DNA from: Bacteroidota bacterium
GTDB taxonomy: Bacteria > Bacteroidota > Bacteroidia > Chitinophagales > LD1
Direction: 5' to 3'
Assembly (NCBI GenBank): GCA_018267385.1
Contig: JAFDYN010000009.1
Coordinates: 1-64,000 of the forward strand
DNA length: 64,000 nt
Made by a program: the position numbers and the translations under genes. The notes beneath the pieces were generated by a model. It searched no databases, was not told the DNA's origin, and was given only the letters and a program-made list of their open reading frames with translations. Shown here in pieces: positions 51,501-58,411 of this stretch; the stretch's first letter is position 1; each line of letters starts with the position of its first letter.

Positions 51501-53125
51501 TTACCGTTTGCGCCGAGGAAGTAGTAATAGCTGACCTGCTGCATAGCTGCCGGGAGCACAATGCTAGGGGAGGTCATTATATAAGGGTTGTAGGCCGTCT
51601 GTGCGTTAAATACGTTGAGCCTGGCAAACTGCAATCCTGTCTCGGGGCCTGCGGCACCATAGGTGGCATCTGCGGCCACCGGTTCGAACAGGTAAGAATA
51701 TCCAGCACCTGCCGAAGCACTCCAGCAGTCTGCTGCCAGTGTAGCACTTTCAAAGGATTCAGTATATGGCAGTGCAGTGACTGCTACGCATGTAGTCATG
51801 ATGCTGGCCGGTCCTATCCATGAGCTGCTATCCGTACCGCTGCATGCGGCCCGTACGTAGAGATCATAAGAGGTGCTCGGAGACAAGCTGGAAAAAGTAG
51901 CTGTAGTCACTCCTGCAGCTACGGCGCCAGACTCTACAGCTGTACCACCTGAGCCGGCTCCGGCAGCTACCGCTTTATATACGTACCCATTGGCTGGAGC
52001 AGATGGAGAGGCGGTCCATGAGATGGTCGCTCCTGTCGCAGTCACGCCACTGGCAGTCAGGGCCGATGGTGTGATACATGTCGCCAGGGTCGTGAAGGTG
52101 CCCAACGTAGACCATATACTAGTATCGGAGAGGTTAGTGAGGCTACAGCCGGACTTTACATATACATCATATTGAGTATTAGGTGTCAGTACAGTACCGG
52201 TATTGGTAGTAGTAGCGCCGACCACATAGTTATAAGCTATGGGAGTAGAAAAAGCGCCAGCGCCATGGGCCACTACCTCCCAGCCGTAGCCCACAGGGAC
52301 TCCATTCGTGGGAGCCGTCCAGCTGAGGTCGGCAGAGTTGATAGTTATGTTAGATGCTGTGACGCCCGAAGGAGGGAAGCAGCTAGGTACAGAATAGATA
52401 AAAGTCAGGCCAGAGGTAGGCACCGAACTTGTAGTGTTGTCCATAAAGACAGTAGACGAGTTGGCAGAACCAAGCGCAGTGCTTGTCCATGCCCCCGATG
52501 CCAGACTCCGATCGTTAAAATCCGAGTTGCTGGCACCCCTGAGACCGATACCCGGCATCAGTGTAGATGTAGTAGCCCCGGAGACAGCATCATATACAAA
52601 TTTGATAGTACCTGTCACCGTATCCATACGGGCCTGAAAGCTGAATGACTCCGAGCTGCCACCAAAAATATACCGGGCAACGTTTTGCCACTGCACTACT
52701 ACTTCTGTGCCTACTACAGCCCAGGATACGGATGGAGATCCCGATGCTGCGTTGACGAGGTCTACTCCCATCGGAGCTATCACACCTGTAGCAGTCATAG
52801 TGGACTGAAGCGGCGTAGTAGATGTGCTGGTCACTGAGTTAGAAGTGCGTAGCGCCAGCCAGCCGTTTGAGCAGACAAACATGCGTTTGCAGACGGAGCC
52901 ATTAAAATTGAAGGATGGGATCGTGACAAGACTTGATGTGTTGTCATCAAAACTTGATCCCAAAAGGCTGGTGCCAGTAATCGGCGTGTAGGTACCGTTG
53001 GCTTGGGAAAAGACATAATAGGTGGAAACTTGAGCCGAGGCCCCCATCCAGACGGATGATAGCATGACTACCAGGAAACACCACATTTTCAAAGATTCAA
53101 TTTTAGGTAGAAATTGATTTCTCAT
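45542..53125 (-). CDS. Giant surface adhesin: Fn3, MAM-like, GEVED and SprB repeats, type A T9SS sorting domain
   Basis: 2527 residues, the largest gene here. A signal peptide core WCFLVVMLSSVWMGASAQ is followed by an N-terminal lectin-like beta domain. Then about eight fibronectin type III modules (e.g. CFPPSGVTASNITINSADLSW ... TQYDVYVKSGC) alternate with MAM-like domains (TLPWTEGFE..., IAFDDFSLQ, FDNLHIF) up to about residue 1790. A GEVED domain (SIWIDTNQNGVFDTYEW ... ETFDFQITIVD) follows, then five SprB-type repeats (about 2030-2440; cores PTCYGSSNGSLSIALSGG, GGTPTYTHTWSTGATG). The last ~80 residues are a type A sorting domain (VYPNPSSAVFNV ... GVYIVKVKAGDQVVTQRVTLVK). Cargo of this kind is exported by the T9SS and anchored; SprB repeats point to gliding or attachment. 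Confidence 0.9.
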   Translation of the reverse strand: MRNQFLPKIESLKMWCFLVVMLSSVWMGASAQVSTYYVFSQANGTYTPITGTSLLGSSFDDNTSSLVTIPSFNFNGSVCKRMFVCSNGWLALRTSNSVTSTSTTPLQSTMTATGVIAPMGVDLVNAASGSPSVSWAVVGTEVVVQWQNVARYIFGGSSESFSFQARMDTVTGTIKFVYDAVSGATTSTLMPGIGLRGASNSDFNDRSLASGAWTSTALGSANSSTVFMDNTTSSVPTSGLTFIYSVPSCFPPSGVTASNITINSADLSWTAPTNGVPVGYGWEVVAHGAGAFSTPIAYNYVVGATTTNTGTVLTPNTQYDVYVKSGCSLTNLSDTSIWSTLGTFTTLATCITPSALTASGVTATGATISWTASPSAPANGYVYKAVAAGAGSGGTAVESGAVAAGVTTATFSSLSPSTSYDLYVRAACSGTDSSSWIGPASIMTTCVAVTALPYTESFESATLAADCWSASAGAGYSYLFEPVAADATYGAAGPETGLQFARLNVFNAQTAYNPYIMTSPSIVLPAAMQQVSYYYFLGANGNTTNPLRLLISTNNGTTWDTIYTHTTANSSFASTNAVSNWHKNTIYLPAYTNTTAIFRFVAISNYGSGECNMGVDQFTISAAPTCFPPTGVTTTGVTATSATLSWTAPALGSPAGYAWEVVATGAGSGATPVASNVVTAPTTTASTGSVLTPSTTYDVYVKTGCSLTNLSDTSTWSLVYTFSTPAACAAPTALTAGVVTSSSAAFSWTASVTNPSNGYVYEVVASGAGSAGTPVTTGAVGAGVTTATVSGLSAQTSYDIYVRSNCGADSSAWAGPLSIATPCNAITTLPWTEGFETLPATAGTNVYPACWSYTNITTTYTNPNYTCSATCNSNTARTGTNFMGGSWYFNVWEYTPGFQLTAGTNYDYSFWYRTTDATNGYVVSSAYGTAPNAGAMTTILGTITNAVSSGSYTKVTYTFQVPTTGVYYLGHHDSCPTYSPNGIAFDDFSLQLSPNCVAAGTPTLTSVNSGGGSISWTASLSSPANGYIWAVVPSGSGPSATPVATGTTAAGVTTATITGLNSNTAYVAYVRAVCSSTDSSAWTDSLRLVTTCVNSSLPLIEGFNSTTIPACWSQQYLTGTSPMLYVATMGNPTTAPQEGSDFVQWTSYIYPNTAGNETRLISKPITTSGVPSVDISFYWLHDATNYTTGAYLNEGMTVQYSTDLVNWTDVQFFPRVDLTLQPTGSAWFQKLLTLPAAVANQPTVYIGFKFHSEYGNNCAFDNLHIYATPACSGAPSALAIGGVSSTTASVNWADASPVPAVGYHWIITPAGAGPGAGIDSGDVTVDTANITGLTPNTMYDFYVQSNCGGGSGLGSLAGPITVQTTCVNATLPLIEGFNSTSIPSCWSQQYVVGNDDLQYLASSFNPTTTPQEGTDYVYWNGYGITGGNETRLVSPGITTTGIPSVDISFYFYNEHSNYYNSGNYLNEGVTVQYSTDLVNWTDVQFFPREDASFALGTGAWRQKYLTLPAGAGNQATIYVGFKFHSEFGDNVSFDNLHIFQSSPCAGGPTAINVAPQSTTTVVVSWAAGSPAPSNGYNVVVVAAGDSVNGTVLATGSTAAGVTTDTITGLTANTAYDVYVRSNCDTVGVGYWVGPTGFSTPCNAITSIPWLENFEGMTTVGQDIVPSCWLPTPSGRWESEDAPFIFPTLDARSGTHYLTDRYNADDTIYTPSFALTGGTQYEFYFYYRTDGYTGWDSLYALMGTSQSPSGMTQVIGTPVAGPTNTQYMKYSAIFTPATSGDYFFGVKLLASFSPDDIAFDDFGLQEVVPCPNPPLAGVISGPSSVCSGNLASLSLTGYSPYTQLQWQGSLDSINWQDLTGATNDFYQDYPTSVTYYRVKVNCADSAYSPVFTVNMNAPTLCYCTSGLGGFCGGNDIDTARILGTNFNVNYTICNTTSGGDAYTIFPAIGDSTATLQRGGAYTFYLHMTGTSISSIWIDTNQNGVFDTYEWIQPTVAATNGTAVFTIQGYTRLGTTGMRIRSRNQGNTNNASSACLNFGSGETFDFQITIVDTNCNHTPVVTPTATTPTCYGSSNGSLSIALSGGLAPFTHMWSTGDTTTSLSNLSAGVYTDTITFAGGCTYVYTDTLTQPAMLSAMDTVTPVLCYGGATGTVTVTVSGGTPTYTHTWSTGATGAQLTGVAAGSYTDTISDANGCALILHSDTVTQPAAAVSIVLDSAKAAKCNGQSNGAIYTTASGGTGAYTYAWTGTSQTTDDVTGLAAGGYVVVVTDANHCTATLTDTVTQPAAVTIVTDSVVNAKCNTSSDGSIYVHVTGGTVPYTYLWTPGNTATSSLFFKPAGTYTLSVTDHNGCTATASNTITAPSAISLTTNITNQVQNGTMGAISVTASGGTQPYAYHWTPGGGTTATISNLTSDLYTVTVTDANGCTATRSDSVRLILGLKDVNGDITDIYVYPNPSSAVFNVTVKLSHSMPVDLDVYTATGQKIDVATKENNATGTFVLDMTNEASGVYIVKVKAGDQVVTQRVTLVK

Positions 53126-53279
53126 GGTGAGTGATTTTGTTCGGGGTTAAAAGTATGTTATTTGATTGTTTTCAGTCTGCTATATACTACATTTTTTCGG
53201 CCAATGTGGATATTTAATCGGGGGAAGTCATTTACGTTGAAATTGAAAGAATTTATCCACTTTTTGTAAACCAAAACAC

Positions 53280-53287
53280 TATATTTG
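53280..53287 (+). promoter_or_regulatory. -7 box (TATATTTG) upstream of prs
   Basis: An exact TAnnTTTG match whose last three bases are the TTG that begins the longest open frame. Transcription would start around 53294, after that TTG, which supports the ATG at 53318 as the true start of prs. No good -33 element is seen at the usual distance. Confidence 0.55.
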
Positions 53288-53317
53288 CGGCTCTTTTCCA
53301 AAAAGACACATCACGAT

Positions 53318-54259
53318 ATGACCTCCGAAGTCAAGCTCCTGGCCGGTACCTGCTCACAATATCTGGCAGGCGAAGTGGCAAAACACTATGGCAGCACACT
53401 GGCACGTATGGACGTGCACCGCTTTAGTGACGGGGAGATGCAGCCGGAGATACATGAGTCTGTGCGCGGCAGCTTTGTATTCATCATCCAGAATACACCC
53501 GCACCCGCTGACAACCTGATGGAACTGCTCCTCATAGTAGATGCAGCCCGCAGAGCCTCAGCAGACTATATCTGTGCTGTGGTGCCTTATTTCGGCTATG
53601 CCCGCCAGGACCGCAAGGACCGCCCGCGCGTAGCTATAGCTGCCAAGCTGGTAGCCAACCTGATGCGTGCAGCGGGAATCCAGAGGGTCATGACCATGGA
53701 CCTCCATGCCGGGCAGATACAGGGGTTCTTTGATATACCGGTAGATCACCTCAATAGCTCAGCGGTTTTCATACCGTATATTAAGGAGCTGGGGCTGGAC
53801 GATATGTGCTTTGCTGCGCCGGACGTAGGCTCCGTGAAGAGGGCCCGTGTCTATGCCCAGTTTTTCCAGTCTGATATGGTGATCTGTGACAAATACCGCA
53901 AGCGTGCCAATGAAGTAGCTGAAATGACTTTGATAGGCAATGTGGAAGGTAAAAACGTGATCATAGTAGACGACCTGATAGATACAGGAGGCACGCTCTG
54001 CAATGCTGCCGATCTGCTCATGCGCAAAGGCGCTAAAAGCGTACGTGCCATGATCACCCACCCGGTGCTATCCGGCAAGGCATATGAGAATATAGAAAAG
54101 TCAGTGCTGACGGAACTGGTAGTGTCTGATACACTCCCTGTGCGCAAGGATGCTCCAAAGATCAAGCAGCTCTCTGTAGCTCAGCTCTTTGCGACAGCTA
54201 TCAGGAATACGCATGAGCACACGTCTATCAATGACCTGTTTCTGACACCGTCTGTATAG
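53318..54259 (+). CDS. prs: Ribose-phosphate pyrophosphokinase (PRPP synthase)
   Basis: 313 residues from the ATG at 53318; the reading frame is open 11 codons further to a TTG, but that codon lies inside the probable -7 box. The enzyme makes PRPP from ribose 5-phosphate and ATP, feeding purine, pyrimidine, His, Trp and NAD synthesis. Motifs: RFSDGEMQPEI, YFGYARQDRK (ATP/catalytic flexible loop), MTMDLHAGQIQGFF with His130, and the PRPP loop VIIVDDLIDTGGT at about 214-226. Length is standard. The L25 gene follows 41 bp downstream with no terminator between, as often found in bacteria (prs-rplY-pth). Confidence 0.96.
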   Translation: MTSEVKLLAGTCSQYLAGEVAKHYGSTLARMDVHRFSDGEMQPEIHESVRGSFVFIIQNTPAPADNLMELLLIVDAARRASADYICAVVPYFGYARQDRKDRPRVAIAAKLVANLMRAAGIQRVMTMDLHAGQIQGFFDIPVDHLNSSAVFIPYIKELGLDDMCFAAPDVGSVKRARVYAQFFQSDMVICDKYRKRANEVAEMTLIGNVEGKNVIIVDDLIDTGGTLCNAADLLMRKGAKSVRAMITHPVLSGKAYENIEKSVLTELVVSDTLPVRKDAPKIKQLSVAQLFATAIRNTHEHTSINDLFLTPSV

Positions 54260-54300
54260 TTTGTTTATTTATTTTTTAATCATAAAAACCGAAGTAAAAG

Positions 54301-54927
54301 ATGGAAGTAGTAAAAATCGAAGCGCAACTCAGGACTGACCTGGGCAAGAAGGCGTCTAAAGGCCTGCGCAAGCAAGGAAACATCCCTTGCAATCTTTATG
54401 GCGGTAAGGAAAACATCAACTTTTACGCTCCTGCATCGAGCTTTAAGTCGATCATCTTTACGCCTGATTTCAAGATCGCTGAGATATCTCTGGGCGGCAA
54501 GACATATCGCGCTATCCTGAAGGATCTGCAGGCTGAGCCTGTGACTGACAGGATCGACCACCTGGATTTCCAGGAGCTGGTAGAAGATAAGCCTGTAAAG
54601 GTAGCTGTGCCGCTCAAGTTCACCGGTACGCCAAAGGCTGCTGCTATGGGTGGTAAAGTAGAGCAAACCATGCGCAAGCTAAACATTCTGGCTCTGCCAA
54701 AGGACCTGCCTAGCGTGATCATGCTGGACGTATCTGATATGGACTTTGGTCATATCAAGCGTATCAAGGAGCTGAGCGTATCTGGCGTCACTATCCTGCA
54801 CTCACAAAATATCCCTGTAGCCCGCCTGCAGGTGACCCGTGCGGTGAAGGAAGAAGCTGCAGCTGCTGCCAAGGCACCTGCTGCCGCTAAAGCACCTGCT
54901 GCTGCACCTGCTGCTGCTAAAAAGTAA
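54301..54927 (+). CDS. rplY: 50S ribosomal protein L25, Ctc (TL5) form
   Basis: 208 residues: the two-domain form. The L25 domain (about 1-95; VKIEAQLRTDLGKKASKGLRKQGNIPCNLYGG) binds 5S rRNA. The C-terminal beta domain (about 100-180; VKVAVPLKFTGTPKAAAMGGKVEQTMRKLNILALPKDLP) marks the Ctc/TL5 type. A final ~25 residues are an Ala-Pro-Lys tail with imperfect AAAKAP units, variable in this family. It is encoded directly after prs and before pth, a widespread gene order. A strong terminator follows. Confidence 0.95.
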   Translation: MEVVKIEAQLRTDLGKKASKGLRKQGNIPCNLYGGKENINFYAPASSFKSIIFTPDFKIAEISLGGKTYRAILKDLQAEPVTDRIDHLDFQELVEDKPVKVAVPLKFTGTPKAAAMGGKVEQTMRKLNILALPKDLPSVIMLDVSDMDFGHIKRIKELSVSGVTILHSQNIPVARLQVTRAVKEEAAAAAKAPAAAKAPAAAPAAAKK

Positions 54928-54950
54928 GACTAACACTCGTAAGTCATACC

Positions 54951-54979
54951 GCCCCGAAGGAAAACCTTCGGGGCTTTTT
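54951..54979 (+). terminator. Strong terminator after rplY
   Basis: GCCCCGAAGG (54951-54960) pairs perfectly with CCTTCGGGGC (54965-54974), loop AAAA, then TTTTT. It separates pth from the prs-rplY unit. Confidence 0.92.
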
Positions 54980-55004
54980 ATTTCCTGCCGCTTGAGTATT
55001 TGTC

Positions 55005-55036
55005 TTGGTTCTTGACTCTTGGTTCTATTATCTTTG
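55005..55036 (+). promoter_or_regulatory. Promoter of pth
   Basis: TTG at 55005-55007, 21 bp, then TATCTTTG at 55029-55036: a full match to the Bacteroidota promoter. The ATG of pth follows only 5 bases later, so the message would be leaderless or nearly so. Confidence 0.65.
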
Positions 55037-55041
55037 CGCCT

Positions 55042-55602
55042 ATGAATTTTCTCATAGCCGGCCTGGGCAATATAGGCGATGAATACACAGAGACCAGACA
55101 CAATATAGGATTCAAGGTAGTAGAGGCGCTCGCGTCTAAAAATGGTAGCACCTTCACTCTGGACCGGCTGGCCCACTACTCGAGCTACAAGACCCGGGGC
55201 AAGAATGTGCATCTGATCAAGCCGACTACATTCATGAACCTAAGTGGCAAGGCAGTCCGCTACTGGATGCAGGAGCTGAAAATACCACAACAAAATATCC
55301 TGGTTGTACTGGACGATCTTGCGTTACCATTTGGTTCCATACGCTTGCGCGGCAAGGGTTCTGATGGTGGGCACAACGGCCTGAAGGATATCGATGCTAC
55401 ACTGGGCAACAATAATTATGCACGCCTTCGATTCGGTATTGGTAGCCAGTTTGAGAAAGGCCGCCAGGTCAACTATGTGCTGGGCAAATGGACTGTGGAG
55501 GAGATGAAGGATCTCAATGCCCGTATCGAAGCATCCTGCGAGGTTGTGAATAGTTTTATGTTTGAAGGCCTTGAGCGCGCTATGAATAAGTATAATAAAT
55601 AG
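55042..55602 (+). CDS. pth: Peptidyl-tRNA hydrolase
   Basis: 186 residues from the ATG at 55042 (MNFLIAGLGNIGDEYTETRHNIGF); the frame's 14 extra upstream codons lie in the promoter. It releases peptides from prematurely dropped peptidyl-tRNA. The catalytic His20 and Asn10 are in the N-terminal motif, Asp91/92 in VLDDLALPFGSIRLRGKGSDGGHNGL, with HN at 111-112. Length and all hallmark residues are normal. It has its own promoter after the rplY terminator. Confidence 0.96.
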   Translation: MNFLIAGLGNIGDEYTETRHNIGFKVVEALASKNGSTFTLDRLAHYSSYKTRGKNVHLIKPTTFMNLSGKAVRYWMQELKIPQQNILVVLDDLALPFGSIRLRGKGSDGGHNGLKDIDATLGNNNYARLRFGIGSQFEKGRQVNYVLGKWTVEEMKDLNARIEASCEVVNSFMFEGLERAMNKYNK

Positions 55603-55656
55603 GATAGTCCTAATTTTCTTTGTTTAAACATCCCCTTTAATACCTGATCCAATTCC

Positions 55657-55664
55657 TATCTTTG
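55657..55664 (+). promoter_or_regulatory. -7 box (TATCTTTG) for the cytochrome-mqo unit
   Basis: An exact TAnnTTTG match 16 bases before the ATG at 55681, with AAGGAA between as ribosome site. No clear TTG is found 19-21 bp upstream (TTTAA at 18 bp is a weak substitute). Confidence 0.45.
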
Positions 55665-55680
55665 ATGAAAAGGAATTGTC

Positions 55681-55983
55681 ATGAAAAAGTCATTACTGCT
55701 GGCTGCCAGTCTGATAGCAGCTACTATTTTCCTCTCTGAGTGTAAAACCAAGAAGGCAGCCACTACTGCAGAACCAGCAAAGCCAACGCCTGAGATGGCC
55801 GAGATCAATGCCGGGCACGATCTTTTTGATAATAAGTGCGGTGCCTGCCATAAGCTACCTAGCCCGCGCAAGCATGATGATGCCGGATGGGGCGAAACAA
55901 TGGACCGCATGGCTCCAAAGGCCCACTTAAATGAAACCGAAAAGGTACAAGTACTCAAATACCTGACCTCAGCTAATAAGTAA
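55681..55983 (+). CDS. Small cytochrome c lipoprotein
   Basis: 100 residues. The signal peptide ends in lipobox FLSEC, giving lipid at Cys21, then a Lys/Thr/Ala linker. The single haem motif is CGACH at 53-57 ([15 protein letters not shown]); a Met in the [10 protein letters not shown] region probably serves as distal ligand. The start is preceded by AAGGAATT as a ribosome site. It ends 4 bp before malate:quinone oxidoreductase, so the two are cotranscribed. The protein may take electrons in the periplasm; a functional link to Mqo, which faces the cytoplasm, is not obvious. Confidence 0.88.
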   Translation: MKKSLLLAASLIAATIFLSECKTKKAATTAEPAKPTPEMAEINAGHDLFDNKCGACHKLPSPRKHDDAGWGETMDRMAPKAHLNETEKVQVLKYLTSANK

Positions 55984-55987
55984 CTCA

Positions 55988-57487
55988 ATGGCTACATATG
56001 AGAACCTGCCTGCGTCAGAGTACGATGTGGTCCTGATAGGCGCGGGCATCATGAGCGCTACGCTCGGTGTCTTTCTCAAGGAGCTGCAGCCCGATCTTCG
56101 TATTGGTGTTTTCGAGCGTCTGGACCGCATAGCCGGGGAGAGCTCAGACGCCTGGAATAACGCGGGAACGGGCCATTCGGCCCTGTGTGAGCTAAACTAC
56201 ACTCCTGAGCTTGGCGACGGTACTATAGATATCTCCAAGGCTCTTAAAATAGCCGAGACCTTTGAGGTGTCAAAGCAACTATGGTCCTATCTGCTCGGGC
56301 ATGGTTATATGGGATCGGCTTCGGACTTTATCAATAGCACCCCCCATATGAGTTTCGTCTGGGGCGCGGAGAATGTAGCGTACCTGCGAAAACGGCATGC
56401 AGCCATGATACAGAGCCATTTGTTTCGCAGTATGGAGTTTAGTACGGACCACGAGTTGCTACGGCAGTGGATACCTCTGATCATGGAGGGCCGGGACCCG
56501 GCTCAGCCAGTAGCGGCTACCCGTATCACCATCGGAACGGATGTCAACTTTGGCGTTTTGACACGGAGCCTCTTCAGGCATCTGAGCGAAGGCCACGGCA
56601 CAGAGGTAAATCTCAATCGCGAGGTACACCATATTGATCGTCTGGATGACTATTGGCATCTGGGCATCCGTGACCTCTCTACTGATGAGGATCTGCACGT
56701 GCGAGCCAGGTTTGTATTCATAGGTGCCGGTGGTGGCTCGCTGCCGCTACTTGAGAAGTCTCACATAAACGAAGGCAAAGGCTTTGGCGGCTTCCCTGTC
56801 AGCGGTCAGTGGCTTGTCTGCCATAATGAAGCAGTCATAGAGCGCCACCATGCAAAGGTCTATGGCAAGGCATCCGTCGGCTCACCGCCTATGTCTGTGC
56901 CACATCTCGATACTCGTGTGATAGACGGCAAAAAGTCCCTGCTATTTGGACCTTATGCTGGCTTCTCTACCAAGTTCCTTAAGGAAGGATCTTACTTTGA
57001 TCTTGCCGGCTCTCTGCGTTTAGACAATCTGATACCTATGCTGGGCGCCGGCGCTCACAATCTCGACCTGACTAAATACCTCATAGAGCAGGTCACTCAG
57101 TCTGATGAAGACCGCTTCAAAGCGCTTTTGGATTACTTCCCGGAGGCGAAGCCCGAGGACTGGACCTTGGCCATAGCCGGCCAGCGCGTACAGGTGATCA
57201 AGAAGGACGAGAAGGAGGGAGGCATCCTTGAGTTTGGCACCGAGGTGGTCAGCGCGGCAGATGGCAGCATAGCCGCATTGCTCGGTGCTTCACCAGGTGC
57301 GTCTACCTCGGTATCTATCATGCTCGATGTACTTCATCGCTGCTTTCATGAGCAGATGCAATCAGAGGCCTGGCTGTCTAAATTAAAAGAGATGATACCG
57401 ACTTATGGCCAGTCATTGGCTCATGATGAAGAGCTGGCTCTTGAGACGAGGCGCCGTACACATGCTGCTTTGAGATTGAGTTTATAA
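55988..57487 (+). CDS. mqo: Malate:quinone oxidoreductase
   Basis: 499 residues. A membrane-associated flavoprotein that oxidises malate to oxaloacetate and reduces quinone, replacing or supplementing NAD-dependent malate dehydrogenase in the TCA cycle. The FAD motif is [20 protein letters not shown]. Family blocks are [51 protein letters not shown] and [13 protein letters not shown]. Length fits the family. It starts 4 bp after the cytochrome stop. Its last codons overlap the end of the converging SGNH-like gene by 6 bp. Confidence 0.96.
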   Translation: MATYENLPASEYDVVLIGAGIMSATLGVFLKELQPDLRIGVFERLDRIAGESSDAWNNAGTGHSALCELNYTPELGDGTIDISKALKIAETFEVSKQLWSYLLGHGYMGSASDFINSTPHMSFVWGAENVAYLRKRHAAMIQSHLFRSMEFSTDHELLRQWIPLIMEGRDPAQPVAATRITIGTDVNFGVLTRSLFRHLSEGHGTEVNLNREVHHIDRLDDYWHLGIRDLSTDEDLHVRARFVFIGAGGGSLPLLEKSHINEGKGFGGFPVSGQWLVCHNEAVIERHHAKVYGKASVGSPPMSVPHLDTRVIDGKKSLLFGPYAGFSTKFLKEGSYFDLAGSLRLDNLIPMLGAGAHNLDLTKYLIEQVTQSDEDRFKALLDYFPEAKPEDWTLAIAGQRVQVIKKDEKEGGILEFGTEVVSAADGSIAALLGASPGASTSVSIMLDVLHRCFHEQMQSEAWLSKLKEMIPTYGQSLAHDEELALETRRRTHAALRLSL

Positions 57488-58411
57488 GCCTGCCGGCTCT
57501 CTTGGTGTACTTAATACTCCCTTGCGGGTCAGCGCCTTTTTTATATTTTCTGTATTGGCTTCTTTGCCGCATTGGTTCATATGGTACCATTGATCGTACA
57601 TGAGTGAGTCAGGCCAAGATTCCATCTGGTTTATCATTTCAAAGTTCAAGTTTATGGTCTGCACGAGTTCTGGATTGATGCGGTAGTTATCCTTATTGAG
57701 CTCAGGGTACTTTGCCAGTACCTCCAGTTGTTTGGATCGCGCAAAATCCATGACCTCAGAGCGGATAAATTTTATGTGCTCAGGGCTATAACTCATCTGG
57801 CTTATAAAATGTTTTTGCGGATTGTAATGGCTGGCACACGTGTGATAGGCGTCCCGGTTCTTGGCACCGCCAGATGGCGCAGGGGTAGCGGCATTAGCTC
57901 TGGAGCCATGGGCAGCGATGATATTTTTCCAATAGAGTAGAACCTCAGTATTGAATATACTGGTAGACAGGAAATTCCGGATGGCCAATCCCGGTTTCTT
58001 CCACAAGAGCTTCAAGTAAAGCTGTGGAGTAACGCTGCTGTAGAAAGGATAGCTAGCCGGGGCATATTTCTCAGGGGTATACCACGAGTAGGGCATATCC
58101 AGCAGCAGGACTTTACCAACGCATTCCTGACGGCATCTCTCAAATGACAGGAAAAATCCGTAAGGTTCTGCAGTAGATAGGATTTGAGCATGATCCAGCC
58201 TTTCGGGATCAATATCATACCCGACATTAGAACCGCCGAGTACGGATATCTTAGTCGCATTTGCGCCGGCCTCGCTTAATCCTATTTTCGGAGTGTATAG
58301 GATAGCTGCCAACAATATCAGGTTGCTAACGAGAATAACCGCCACGAATACACCCGTTTTTGCCAGGAAGCTATTCAGGTCAGAACTGGAAGTAGATAAA
58401 TTTTTGCTCAT
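57482..58411 (-). CDS. SGNH-like acyltransferase/esterase partner of an MBOAT protein
   Basis: 309 residues. One N-terminal membrane helix ([18 protein letters not shown], about 22-39) then an extracytoplasmic domain. Ser61 in [15 protein letters not shown] is the expected nucleophile of SGNH block I (usually GDS/GSS-N). Near the end DQWYHMN provides the Asp273/His277 pair of block V (D-x-x-H). This is the arrangement in DltD/AlgJ-like partners that transfer acyl groups delivered by an MBOAT. Its start overlaps the end of the MBOAT gene by 32 bp, so the two are translationally coupled. The family assignment is my inference from these motifs and context; overall similarity is low. Confidence 0.7.
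   Translation of the reverse strand: MSKNLSTSSSDLNSFLAKTGVFVAVILVSNLILLAAILYTPKIGLSEAGANATKISVLGGSNVGYDIDPERLDHAQILSTAEPYGFFLSFERCRQECVGKVLLLDMPYSWYTPEKYAPASYPFYSSVTPQLYLKLLWKKPGLAIRNFLSTSIFNTEVLLYWKNIIAAHGSRANAATPAPSGGAKNRDAYHTCASHYNPQKHFISQMSYSPEHIKFIRSEVMDFARSKQLEVLAKYPELNKDNYRINPELVQTINLNFEMINQMESWPDSLMYDQWYHMNQCGKEANTENIKKALTRKGVLSTPREPAGL

Noticed and set aside
45542..53125. CRISPR-like or tandem DNA repeats within the giant gene
   Set aside because: The recurring segments are in-frame protein modules with diverged sequence and no constant spacer; they are coding repeats.
53285..53317. Longer prs reading frame from the TTG at 53285
   Set aside because: The TTG is part of the TATATTTG -7 box; the ATG at 53318 gives the normal family N-terminus and length.
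57728..57940. Plus-strand frame opposite the SGNH-like gene
   Set aside because: Shadow frame; the minus-strand gene shows catalytic motifs and overlaps the MBOAT gene as expected for a coupled pair.
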